Below are positions 46,730-61,017 of a stretch of 64,000 nt of DNA, piece after piece. Position 1 is the stretch's first letter, and every line of letters starts with the position of its first letter. Location of the stretch: NCBI GenBank assembly GCA_024516155.1, contig JAJJXM010000049.1, positions 434,001-498,000 of the forward strand, given 5' to 3'. The stretch is from Pyronema omphalodes (lineage: Eukaryota > Ascomycota > Pezizomycetes > Pezizales > Pyronemataceae). The notes under the pieces were generated by a model. It was not told where the DNA came from. It saw only the letters and a list, made by a program, of their open reading frames with translations, and searched no databases. A program made the translations under genes and the position numbers.

Positions 46730-46935
46730 TGGTCTGTTGCTGGAGCCTGGTTTGATTTTCCCTGGGCTCTCGCCCAGGACTGCCAGGACTTCCAGGGCTT
46801 CATTCCCTATCCCTACTCGTGCCCTCTTCCAAGGCGTTCTCAGCCAGGGCTTGCTTCCAAGGCTCTGTTCCCAAGGCTCCCCTGGCTCCCCGGGCTCTCC
46901 GCGCTCCCTGGGCTCCCTGGGCTCCCTGGATGATG
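46730..46935. repeat. GC-rich CCTGGGCTC-type degenerate repeat
   Basis: Repeated GGCTCCCTGG/CCAGGGCTT words. All frames read as Gly-Ser-Pro or Pro-Gly-Leu runs that look collagen-like, but this comes from the repeat; no gene signals frame it. Confidence 0.7.
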
Positions 46936-47672
46936 ATCTTCATATCGGCCAGCCCGGGATTTCTCCGATGCTTCTACTGTTCTACAGCTAGAGTACATAG
47001 AATCTGTCACCGGAAGCTTGTTATGTACAGGCAACACCTCTAGGGCTTTGTTGTACAAGAGATTGTGTGCTTTGTGGCCGGCCTTCGGCCGGCCTTCACA
47101 GTTACAATCTGTCGCCATTGTTGTCGCTTGGACTAAGTGTAAAGTGCTGATTAGTACCGAACCCGTTTCTGTCACAACCTTTATAATGCAGGCGCATTGC
47201 ATGCACAGAAGAGCCTGTCAAATGTTCCTAGTGAAATGAAAAAAAAATGACAAAGTATGGCGCTGCGGAGGGAAATCATGGCAGCTTGAAGTAACCTGGG
47301 GTTTAGATACATAATCTATAGAATAAAAATTCATTCGCTAAGCAGAAGCGGTCTTTAATAACCAATATTTCCAGTGGTAAAATCAGCATTATCCTCTAAA
47401 ACTACCAACCGTGCATGTTGCATCTGTCAGACACGAGAAAACTTGTGTAATTTTGAGATGATGAATGGTGATGCAATCCAACGTCAGTTCTTCACGGCTG
47501 TTAAAAGTTGTGAAATTGGCCGTGTGAATGGGAATCGAAATTGACTCGACAATTTATAGAGCGAACGGTGGTTGAAAGGCAAAATTTATTCTGGGGAGGC
47601 TAAATAATGTTTCTGCTCGCAATGAATCGCTTTTTAAAATTTCTATTCATCCATGATCAGGAATAGTCTCTT

Positions 47673-47724
47673 ACTCGTGCCTAAGGATGGCGGCGCTGAC
47701 GCGCCGCCATCCTTAGGCACGAGT
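47673..47724. repeat. Hairpin with ACTCGTGCC termini, copy 2
   Basis: Perfect 24-nt arms around the loop TGAC. The left arm begins ACTCGTGCCTAAGGATGG and ends CGGCGC. The outer nine bases, the AAGG-TGG body and a 4-nt loop are shared with the hairpin at 24987-25028. No gene within 2 kb. Confidence 0.93.
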
Positions 47725-48481
47725 GTGTAGGTCAGTTCATGAGTTCACATGTCGAACAGTGTCTTCTTAACAGAGAAGGACTCCGATAGAGGCTACAGGT
47801 AGTTCCGACGTTGAGGCGAAAAATATTATCTAGTATGCAGGTTTCTCATAGAGAACTTCAGTACTCCATGAGGGCATCGGATCGCGGTGCTACGTATTAT
47901 GTTTGTCTTCATTGATGCATTCATAAGAAAATGTATTTCTAGCCAACTTGAGCAATTTTTTCTCATTTTGATTTTTCTGTGGTCTTTCAAAACAAACCCT
48001 TGCCTCCAGAATGCTTGTACGGAAATATCCTTGAATTTATCTAAGAATCTCTCGAGTGTGCTCAAAAACGATCATTAAGCAGGCAAATTTAAACTTGACA
48101 ATACGTCCGACAGGAAGAGATATTTTCCAAAGATTCGACTTAATGCTGTACAATTTAGAGTGAAACCTTGTGTTCGCAGCCGTCTCCGATGCAATCAATC
48201 TGACTGAGTATACATGATTAGCGGTAGCCTGAACTGGGGCTAACGACCGTAGCATTCAAAATGTAGAACTTCACCCACAGACTGACCCTTCAAGCATGGG
48301 AGTTACCTGGTGAAATCCCCGAGTGTTGAGAATGCCCCCATCAAAATCGGTCGCCTTCACCATTAACACTTGTAGCAATTGATCTAAACATTGAATCGCA
48401 GATTAATCAGCCACAGGGAATTGTTCCCAAGCAATAAGCTTGGCTTCCTGAAGCAAAAGAGCTCTTCGTGGTCGTGGCCAG

Positions 48482-49118
48482 ATGAAAATAAGAATGAAAA
48501 TAAGAATGAAAATATGAATGAAAATAAGAATGAAAATAAGAATGAAAATAAGAATGAAAATAAGAATGAAAATAAGAATGAAAATAAGAATGAAAATAAA
48601 ATAAGATAAAAAATAAGAATAAAAAATAAGAATAAAAAATAAGAATAAGAAATAAGAATAAGAAATAAGAATAAGAAATAAGAAAGAAATAAGAATAAGA
48701 AATAAGAAAAAATAAGAATAAAAATAAGAATAAGAAAAAGAATGAAATAAGAATAAAAAAATAAGAATAAGAATAAGAATAAGAATAAAATAAGAATAAA
48801 AATAAGAATAAAAAATAAGAATAAATAGAATAAGAAATAAGAATAAGAATAAGAATAAGAATAAGAATAAGAAAAAAGAAGAAGAAATAAGAATAAGAAA
48901 TAAGATAAGAAATAAGAATAAGAAATAAGAATAAGAAATAAGAATAAGAAATAAGAATAAGAAATAAGAATAAGAAATAAGAATAAGAAATAAGAATAAG
49001 AATAAGAATAAAAAATAAGAATAAGAAATAAGAATAAGAAATAAGAATAAGAAATAAGAATAAGAATAAAAAAGGAATGACAATGACAATGACAATGAAA
49101 ATAAGAATGAAAATAAAA
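48482..49118. repeat. GAATGAAAATAA / AAGAATAAGAAAT tandem array
   Basis: About 640 bp almost free of C on the plus strand. About ten GAATGAAAATAA units are followed by AAGAATAAGAAAT-type units, then GACAAT units. The long minus-strand frames across it encode only Phe, Leu, Ile, Ser and Tyr and are artefacts. Confidence 0.95.
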
Positions 49119-49360
49119 AAGAAAGAATGTTCCGCTTGTAAGTTCTCCATAAGTATAAGTACAACAAACATAAAGAATCTAAAACTCCATATCTCTAACT
49201 GAGTCACTGCAGTTGTTTTCAATGTTTACTGGATCATATCAAAAGAACGTTCGATACACGTTCAAGGTGACATTTCCTCAAGATATATCTGAAAACATGT
49301 GCCCGATATTTTTATATGATTTCAAAAATTGATTTATTTCATATATGTACATTTGCGGTA

Positions 49361-49679
49361 TGACGAAAAAAGAGAAAGAAAAAGAGAAAGCAAAAGCAAA
49401 AAGCGAAAGAAAAAGAAAGAAAAAGTGAAAGAAGAAAAGAAAGAAAAAGCGAAAAAGAAAAAAGCGAAAGAAAAAGCGAAAGAAAAAAGGAAAGAAAAAA
49501 AAAGCGAAAGAGAAAGAAAAAAGCGAAAGAAAAAAAAAGCGAAAGAAAAAAGCGAAAGAAAAAAGAGAAGAAAAAGAAAAGAAAAAAGAAAAAAAAAGAG
49601 AGAAAAAAAAGAGAAGAAAAGAAAGAAAAAAAAGAAAAGAAAAAAAAGAGAAAGAAAAAAGAGAAAGAAAAGAGCGCAA
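49361..49679. repeat. Long polypurine tract (GAAAGAAAAAGC type)
   Basis: About 320 bp of A and G on the plus strand, broken only by scattered single C bases in AGCGAAAG units and rare T. Such tracts can form triplex (H-DNA) structures. Confidence 0.95.
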
Positions 49680-51173
49680 GACTAAGAAAATATACAAACC
49701 TACTGAGAATGTTTCCTCAAGAGCTTCCCTCCAGCCCCCATCGGCAATGTTTCTGGCCTGAAATGTTAGATAAGTTTCGTTGTAGTTCAGAAAAAGCAGC
49801 GGGAAAAGTATGTTAATACGGGTGTAACTCACCTTTTTACCTGTTACTGTTCTGTTTCACATGCTACTGCTCGTCAGTTCATTGTTTTCAAGAAGAAGCA
49901 TTGGGGAAAGCATGTTACCATAGGTAAAAACCCACCTTTTTTTTTATACGGCAGTCGCATCAAGCAGTGGCTACAGGATTCAAAATGGACGGTGGAATCG
50001 TCTTATTTTATAGATGCCAACTGCAATGCGAGCGCCCTGCTACTTTCCCAAGCAGAATTGCGACGTCTGTAAGTGCAAGAAACATTTGGAATGCCATCGA
50101 CCTCAAAAACCGGTTTTCGGCCACTGCTCAGTTCCCACCTCGCTTCGTTGCAATCCCTATTGGTTACTGCGCGATCCGGGTAACCTGGTGTGATTGCGAA
50201 GGTTGCCGAGATGCATCAGAGATGCATCAGAGGTGCTTCTAGTGCCAGGTTTTCGTTCGCGGTACAAAACCACCATTGGCCATCATATCCTGGTTCGCAG
50301 ATCTTTTCCATTACAGGTTGTTACACAGAACTGGAGATTATAATTATTTAGATAAAACACACAAACAGGTTCAAACACATAAAATCAACAAATCTCAAAC
50401 AGCCGCGCGCGAGAGGTGATGTTGGAAGTTGCATATTTGCCAAGTTGCATACCAAGTAAAGTTACATACCAAGTACGTAATCGTACCACGTAAAGTAAAG
50501 CACATATGTGTACCCACAAAAAAGAAAAAAAAAGAACTTCCAGAAAGCTCCTCCGTGTCGTCGTCATCTGTATCTAACTCATATCTAACTCGTACTGCTA
50601 TTTATCCCGTATTCGTATCGACTTCGGCCGAGTTTCATATATCCTGTGCTTCTCGGGTGGATAGATAGCTTGGTGCACCCATGAGATTCGGCCCGCTTGC
50701 CGTGTAACATAACATATATGGTACCCTACTTACAGATACCTACCTACTACCTAGCTGCCTACACTATCCGTCCCGAGTTGATGTTTCGGATCTGTGTTCC
50801 AGAAATTTTTTTTCTTGGAAGTTGGTTGGTATCGGTATCGGGAATTGAGCTCGGGATTTAATTTCGGGGTTTGGAGTTTGAAATTTGGGTTTATGGGGGA
50901 GGTTTGTTTAGCTCTGATTTTTGTTGTGGGGGATTCGGGTTAGATGGATTGTAACTTCATAAGCGAGGGAAGTTTGAAAGGATTAATTAGCTACATACCA
51001 TCAGTATTGATAATAAAAATAATTATGTACAAATTGTAAAGCACAAACATGACAAAACCCAGCAAAAAATCAACAAAACCAGACTCCAAACTCCCCCAAA
51101 AATCACCCACAAATCCCCTCCTAAAAACGACCCACAATTCATACCATTCCCACGCAACCTCACACTGCAGATC

Positions 51174-52451
51174 TCATACAACCATACTCAAACCCCGTCT
51201 ATCCCTCTCCCCTTCCCCAACAGCAACTACCCTCTCCATCCTCCGACTAGTAATAAAAACCATCCACATATCATACATACTATTAGTATTTTTTCCCCCT
51301 CTAGATTCCGTATCATTATACGTTGGCAGTAACATCCTCGGTTTTATTATCACTTCCTTGATTGAAGATGCACTTGAGATCAAGAGATTTGCTGTTGATG
51401 TGAAGAGGGTTGAGATTGATGAGTAAGGTGATGTTGTCCCGATAGAGGTGCAGGATACCATGGGAGTGGGGGATTCCATGGTTTGTAAAGAGGAAGGAAT
51501 TTGTTGTTTCTTCAGTTTATCTAGCCGTACGAGTTGCTGGAGAAGTTTAATCACAGCCTGAATGGTTGTTAAGAGGTAGATTATACCAGCGAGGATATAA
51601 GGACGGCCGAAGGTATAGATTTTTTCGTTTAGGGTAGTGCAGGTATTGTTTATGGAGATTGATTTATGGGTGATTAATTCCATGGTGTGATTAATTAGAA
51701 GTAAAGTCGAGATGACGGAGCGGATGGTGGTGAATTTAATCCAGATACCGGTGGCGAGTAATACCGGTTTGGTAATTTGTATACCGGTGTTGATGACGAG
51801 AAGAACAGTGATGATTAATCCGATTATTCTGAACTTTATCCGTTTCGCTACACGCCGTAATTTCTTTCCCACTTTCACCAATCTATTCACCGCCAACAGC
51901 AACTCAATAACCCCCGCGATAACTATTTCCCTCAACTTATCCCTCCGTATCCTTATCCCCCCTTTCCCTCGATCCCGCAACTTTCTTACCCTCTCCAACC
52001 ATGCCCCCAAAAGCTCCCTCACCCGTTCTTTACCCCTCCAACAAAGGCACACAGAATCATTTCTAACCCATCCAAGCCGCTGAAGAAAACTCGGGGGCGG
52101 GATATATGATTTCCGTTTCTTATTTATTCGGTGTTGTTTATACCATCGTATTAATTTTTGGTGGTTTTGTGACAGGAACAGATAGATGTGGGTGGGGATG
52201 GTACGCAGGTTGGTGAGATGACGGCGGAGACCGTGATGGGATATGTAGGAGGCGGCGTCGTTGGAGGCGGTATCATCAGAAGCGGAATCATTTGAAGTAG
52301 TGGAGTTGATATCATACACATTGGAGGTAGGTAATGGCGGGGAGTTGCGTTTGGGTAGTATTCCTTGTATTGTGATGGTGAAGATGGTTTTGTTTGGATT
52401 TGTTTCGGATCCCAAAGGCATAGGCGGCACCGTCGTCCAGTAGGTTTCCAT
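51174..52451 (-). CDS. Hypothetical membrane protein, 425 aa
   Basis: Single open frame from METYWTTVPPMPLG. N-terminal third polar with Thr/Asn/Ser. The middle is basic (HRINKKRKSYIPP, LRDRGKGGIRIRRDKLREI). Then several hydrophobic segments follow: VIAGVIELLLAVNRLV, FRIIGLIITVLLVINTGIQI, SVISTLLLINHTMELI, YILAGIIYLLTTIQAVIKLL and a late weaker one. No named family recognised. The length of the open frame, the even spacing of hydrophobic blocks and the ATG position support a gene, but codon use is Ile/Asn-rich and an undetected intron or a chance frame is possible. Confidence 0.55.
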   Translation of the reverse strand: METYWTTVPPMPLGSETNPNKTIFTITIQGILPKRNSPPLPTSNVYDINSTTSNDSASDDTASNDAASYISHHGLRRHLTNLRTIPTHIYLFLSQNHQKLIRWYKQHRINKKRKSYIPPPSFLQRLGWVRNDSVCLCWRGKERVRELLGAWLERVRKLRDRGKGGIRIRRDKLREIVIAGVIELLLAVNRLVKVGKKLRRVAKRIKFRIIGLIITVLLVINTGIQITKPVLLATGIWIKFTTIRSVISTLLLINHTMELITHKSISINNTCTTLNEKIYTFGRPYILAGIIYLLTTIQAVIKLLQQLVRLDKLKKQQIPSSLQTMESPTPMVSCTSIGTTSPYSSISTLFTSTANLLISSASSIKEVIIKPRMLLPTYNDTESRGGKNTNSMYDMWMVFITSRRMERVVAVGEGERDRRGLSMVV

Positions 52452-55292
52452 GTTGAATTCCTGTCTGAATCATTGGACTGTCTTGGTTATAACCAGCTAG
52501 ATACCCCGGGGAATATTGGGAGTTGGCTGCGTGGGGGGTTGAAAAGTTGCGACGTAATGTACAGGGGAACTGGGGGAGTGTTGGGAGATCGTGATTCATG
52601 ATGTATGACGTATGATATGGTTACTTGTATCGGGTAGATATAAATTTCGATCGGCAGTTGGAATGGATTGAGAAGAGTGGGGGTTGCCTGTATGCGATTG
52701 TTATGTTGACTATGTAATTTGCCTGGGCGTGAGGTAAAGTTGATCCGTAGAACCGCGGGTTGGACTTGGTCAAATGAACGGTAAATCACGAATACGGGAT
52801 AATTAACTATCATCAACTTTATAAATGGATATCATGATACGTATCTATTCTTTGTAACTTCAACAAAGAGTTGTCTAGACGAAATCTTTCAGGTTTTATG
52901 ATTCCAAATCTTGTTATTATACGTATCCCATAGCCTCAACCATCCTCAACCCCCTCCAAACTATCAGTAGTTATACTATTATCTCATAGCTAAAAACCAT
53001 CAACGCCAATAATCCAAGATAATACAAACATACCTCCGCAATCACCTTATCTAAAAAGAAGGAAAAAAACCTCCGTTCTCGCTCTCGCTTACCAAAATTT
53101 CTCCTACACCGGTCCGCGGTATCGTATGAATCACAATCCTAGAATTAAGCAACTACACTTTACGCAACCTCATCCCTAAGTAGATCATTATGTATATCTC
53201 GGTTGTCAAGCCGAAGCCCTATGAAACAAAGCTGTAACTGTGAGTTGCGTTTCATGATACTTTAGGAAGGTGTTTGTGGGAGCGTGGGAGTCATGGGATA
53301 TGATAACCGTGTGTGTGTGTGTGTGTGTGGGGGGGTGGGGGGGTTACTGTGTCAGAGATGACGACATATGAGGTATGAAAGATGCGTGGGGAAAAAGTAT
53401 TTGGAAATGTCACGTGTACTGGTGTTTGAATTGAAGTTGGAGTTGGAGAATGTTGCGGTGAACCGGTGAGCCGTGGATTGGGTAAAATGTGCGAGTGCCG
53501 AGTGGTGGGCGCAGTAAATATCCAGGTCTTGATTTTTTATATTTTCATTGAGATTCTTGATGCACTGATATGGACCGTAGACTTATTTTCTCCCGACTTC
53601 TGAGAGTGCCTAGACTTTTGTGATGTTTTGAGAACCCGGGAGATGGTGCGGGTAAATAAGAGTACATGGACGCTGGCGGCTGATATGGCTTGCACTCTGA
53701 GTACCGAAAATGGGAATTCCAACATGGGAAAGCCTTATGTGTGTTGTAATGCACGGCAGGAATTTGGGAAAGGTATCATTATTGATAGGGTTCGATGTTT
53801 GGTTATCTAGAATTGCTCACACTGTGACTGGTTTTATTGAACCGAGCTTTTCAGTAAAATATTCATAGTTTAGTAACCCCCCCCAGTAATTAATACTGTA
53901 TGAGATTTTGAAGACAAAATATATAGTATTCGCAACTCCTTCGAGCTTTTCACAGGAAACCGTAGAAAGGCCCCCTAATGTCCCACCCCTCCAGAAGTAG
54001 ACAAATGAGTCCTGTTCTGGAGAAAGCGAGCTTTCAGTATTGAACATAGTGATAAGCAATAGTATTTCAAAGGTTAACATATCTTAACCATCCCCTACCC
54101 ATCCCCCCGCCTCCCCCTCTACCCCAACAACAAAAATAACATAAAAATGCCCATTCTCAACAATGTGTCAATCCAGTTTCAAGCAATCTAAAGCTAGATT
54201 TATCAAGGTAAGAGAAAACAAGAAAAATAAAAACACAAGAATCAACATTCTTCTATTCAAGGCCGGGCCCTAGAAGCCTTTCCGGACTTCTCCAATTTCT
54301 CAACTACTGCGGGAATACTCAGTCATGTAGGGCGCATGAAAAGCACAGAAAAGGCGGTGAGTCCCATCAAGCACTGAGAACACAAGCTACAACAGTGCTT
54401 GAGTACACTGCTCATGCTTTTAATTTATCCTATTTAAAATACATACCATTCTTTTCCTCTTTTCCCAATCCGTAATTCCGTAGTGCATACAGCGAATAAA
54501 GAACACAAAAGACAACAAATATTCCTAGCAATCAGTGTTCATAGCTGAGATCACAACCCCAAACATCTCCAGGACACAGGAATTAACCATCTCCACACAA
54601 CAATGAACTTCTATCCCAACCTCATGCCGCAGTAACGAAGTACCAATTCCCAGCATGAAAATCTATCCTACAGCTTCTCTCCTCAACTCAACATCAACTC
54701 ATCAGGCCGTCACCCGCGCAATCATGATTTATCTAACACCAACCGTCACAGTCTACAGAGATACCGGTCATACCATACAAAGTTTCTCTCAGGCCGCAGC
54801 CTGGTTTAAACTTTGATGAGTATTATGATATTTCCGTTATTGATAACAGGTGATATGGTGCTGACAATACGTAATGTGATTTACATCCTGCCTCCTTTCG
54901 CTTTTTATGTATATTTCAAGATCATACTCCCCACCAGCACCATTTGTAAAGTCCATTAACTTAGCACAAGGTCAGCGAATATTCTCAGAGATGGTAAGAA
55001 TGTCATGAAACCCAAATTCTGGATTTGATTAAAACTTTAGTAGGAGTTCCGAATGATGGATCTGTGCATGGATGGTGAATCTGTGGCAATAGAAGGGGGT
55101 GATGCATAAACCTGTATTGTATTCTTGTATCTATGGATCACTTTAGAAATAGGGATTTTTGATAGTACTGCCCTTAATCCTTCGGGCATCAGCCTTATAA
55201 CGCTGTCTATGTATTTGTATTCAGAGAGAAACCTCCGGAATGTATTACAGTAAAACTTAGTCAATATAAAGTTTAAGGTAACTACATTTTCA
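52452..55292. other. AT-rich gap without a gene
   Basis: 2.8 kb with no credible coding region. Contains a (GT)n run with adjoining G run (53309-53341) and C runs near 53879. The frame at 55037-55324 on the minus strand overlaps the 5S gene and has no motifs. Confidence 0.6.
53309..53329. repeat. (GT)n microsatellite
   Basis: About ten GT units followed by a run of G. Confidence 0.95.
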
Positions 55293-55408
55293 GCTACGGT
55301 CATAGAATCATGAATACAACGCATCCCGTCCGCTCTGCGCTATTTAAGCATGATATCGTCCGGCTAGTACTGTCGTGGGTGACCAGACGGGAATCCCGGA
55401 TACTGTAG
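55293..55408 (+). rRNA. 5S ribosomal RNA gene (dispersed copy)
   Basis: About 116 nt with the 5S hallmarks: CATCCCGTCCGCTCTGCGC in the left half, TTTAAGCATGAT of the A-box region, GGCTAGTACTGTCGTGGG, then GTGACCAGACGGGAATCCCG. The ends pair (CTACGGT with ACTGTAG, one wobble), and ATCATG near 55307 pairs with CATGAT near 55350 as helix II. An eight-T run follows directly. It lies alone, far from any rDNA, as is usual for the scattered 5S genes of filamentous ascomycetes. Some positions depart from the usual consensus (for example ACGCATCCC in place of ACAGGGCTTCCC-type sequence), so a variant or ageing copy is possible. The exact 5' end is uncertain by one or two bases. Confidence 0.88.
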
Positions 55409-55416
55409 TTTTTTTT
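55409..55416 (+). terminator. RNA polymerase III terminator (T8)
   Basis: Eight T directly after the 5S 3' end, the normal Pol III stop signal. Confidence 0.85.
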
Positions 55417-56169
55417 GCTTTCTGTGTCTCCTTCATTTTTTTTCTACTGCTGCTTTTGGTTTGAAGTCCCTATCATCCACAGACAATACATACCTATCTG
55501 CATCAATAGCAACTTCCCATGAATCACGAAATCATAATATCAAACCTTATAATATCTTGAATCCGTTTCTCGTTCGATTATCGATTATGTATTAATTCGG
55601 GATGTAGTATGTTGAGCTGCGTCTTGCTATGTTCTGCTATGTCTTGTTAAGTTAAGTTGAGATACCTGAATGCGAGTGATATCGCGGGAGAATAAGAGTA
55701 GTATGGGATGGCTGAACACCACGAGGGGATGGGAGGATTCGGAGTTGAAATATCGGTATCTACAAGGTAATTCTTGACTTTTTACGGAGATTAATGGGCC
55801 AGACCAAGCATGGCTGACGCGGCCGAGGACTGGGAGGTAAGCTACAAAGGTGCGTCTTATGGATCAACTTGTGTAGCTCACTGAGAACTGGGGGATGTGA
55901 CTTCCTCTGGTACAAGTATTAAACCCTCCTTTGTATTTGTATTGCCTTTTTGTTGTACGTAGGGGTTACATTAGTACATCAAACGTAATAATAACATCGG
56001 CACGATTTATAATATCACACAGTAAACATCCCACTGCCGCAAATCCAGCATGAAGTATCACATTGAACCTCTATCAAGCTACAAAAAAAAGGAATCCCAA
56101 TTCAAAACAAAGAATAAAAAACAACTTTTTTAAATCCGTATTCTATAACCAACGAGATCCATTATGCAT
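55417..56169. other. Intergenic, no gene seen
   Basis: 750 bp between the 5S gene and the 3' end of the spermidine synthase gene. AT-rich, nothing recognised. Confidence 0.6.
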
Positions 56170-59560
<3,391 letters not shown>

Positions 59561-61017
59561 TTACAGTACTAAAGTCTTCAGGTTTTGTTGGAGAATCATG
59601 TCCTGGACACTGGCCATAGTCTTTTTAAGGAGGTTGGTATCGGTAGCATTTGTGAAGTGAACATAGACATCCTAAATTATCAGTATTTGTCTGACCCTAG
59701 ATAGCTGTGCAGGGTACCAACCTTTTGTGGACTTCTATTCAGGCGTTTGAAGTTTTCCTGGAAAAAGCCGCTAGCCTGCTTGAAGTCTTTTGGGTCACCG
59801 GTATAGTCTGTAAAGTACTTGTTGACCGGTGATGTTTCAATTTTTTGCTTAAACAGATCAATCTTGTTCAGAAACAAGATGATCGAAGTCTTTACAAACC
59901 ACTGAGAGTTGCAAATACTCTCAAAGAGCATCAAGGCTTCCTGCATTTGGTTCTACTGCTTATCAGCCAACATAATTCCCAGTGCAGATTACGGATAGCT
60001 ACATACCGCGTCCTTGTCTTCAACTAGGCACTGGTCGTACCCGCTGATAGCTACCAAAAATAGCAAAGCAGTTACACCTTCGAAGCAGTGAATCCATTTT
60101 TTCCGTTCTGATCTCTGTCCTCCGACGTCAAACATGCGGTAGGTTAGAGTACCGAGATCGAATACTGTTTCCGTAATTCCCGTGGTCTTCAATCGTGACC
60201 TCAGGATATCCTGATCACTTGGAAGGTAACCTTGACTGAACAAACGATCAAGGTTATCAAAAAAGCTAGAATGTTTTTGTTAGATGTTATTCCTATTTCC
60301 TGATGTGTGCAAATATCTTACTATATTAAATTGTCATGAAGAGCAAACTCGTTTCCTCTGTTGATAGCCTGCTGAACACCCTTATCGCTCCATAGACGGC
60401 GGAAAGGCTGCTCGTACTCCTTTGGAAACGGTTCACCTCGGCTTAGCTCACGGTCCAGGACGATAAGATCGACCGCCAACTGTGAGTTGAGTTAGCAGGT
60501 AAACAAATTTAACATGCGGGTGTCTGCATGGTTACACACCTCATTCTGGGGGTTATCTAAAGTAATATCAAACTGCTCCATGGCTTCGAGTGTAATCTTT
60601 ATCGAGTCCAGCAGATTTGCAAAAATAATAACCTAAAATTGGCATTAATCATGAGGGTATCAAGAGAGGTTGAGCTCTAATTCTAACCTTATAATCCTCC
60701 CTATAATGAAATGTTAGTTAGCTACCACATATCCCACTAGACGTAGAGAGAGCAAAAGAAACCAACCTATCGCTCTTGGAGAATCCAGATGCGTGAATAA
60801 GCTTCATCTGTTTCAAAATGGTAGATTTTCCACTCTCTCCGGCGCCTAAATAACGATTAACTGCCTGATCGATGTCTCATGCGCTTAACAGCCGCAACTG
60901 ACCTAAAAGAAGCAGTTTGACCTCCTTCGTCATTCTCTTCTCATCTTGCCGGATGAGCTTTTCAATTTCATGATGCCGTTTAGTTTCGACATCATCACCC
61001 CCTCCACCCATACACAT
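59561..61017 (-). CDS. Heterotrimeric G-protein alpha subunit, fungal group II
   Basis: GTP-binding signalling subunit. Eight exons on the complement: 61017-60903, 60845-60767, 60700-60688, 60632-60540, 60479-60322, 60265-60007, 59952-59722, 59671-59561; total 1059 nt, 352 aa. Motifs: P-loop [19 protein letters not shown], switch [13 protein letters not shown], switch [24 protein letters not shown] in FLNKIDLF, and TNATDT in place of the common TCATDT. Exon 3 is 13 nt. The N-terminus reads [18 protein letters not shown], close to the MC-type start of Neurospora GNA-2-like proteins, and lacks a clear MGxxxS myristoylation signal unless the second Met is used. The C-terminus NLKTLVL lacks the Cys at -4 that pertussis toxin would modify. 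Group II assignment rests on these features. Confidence 0.94.
60688..60700 (-). other. 13-nt microexon of the G-alpha gene
   Basis: Completes Arg and encodes Glu-Asp-Tyr-Lys between SGFSKSD and VIIFANLL. Needed for phase. Confidence 0.9.

Larger units (their letters stand above)
43568..51173. other. 7.6-kb region of simple repeats without a clear gene
   Basis: Weak frames exist at 43765-44118 (-) and 44186-44718 (+, several overlapping), but none shows a domain or a clean splice model. From 45.5 kb on the sequence is dominated by microsatellites, homopolymers and purine tracts, listed separately, and by the hairpin at 47673. A small undetected gene in 43.7-44.7 kb cannot be ruled out. Confidence 0.5.

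Noticed and set aside
46722..47202. Collagen-like Gly-Ser-Pro frames
   Set aside because: Produced by a GC-rich degenerate repeat; no start context, introns or flanking domain.
48403..49222. Two long minus-strand frames (254 and 271 aa) of Phe/Leu/Ile/Ser/Tyr
   Set aside because: They come from the GAATAA-type tandem array read in two frames; no gene signals, no non-repeat content.
49278..49832. 184-aa Phe-rich frame and its 118-aa Lys/Glu-rich partner
   Set aside because: Both are translations of the polypurine tract.
55037..55324. 95-aa minus-strand frame
   Set aside because: Overlaps the 5S rRNA gene antisense and has no motif.
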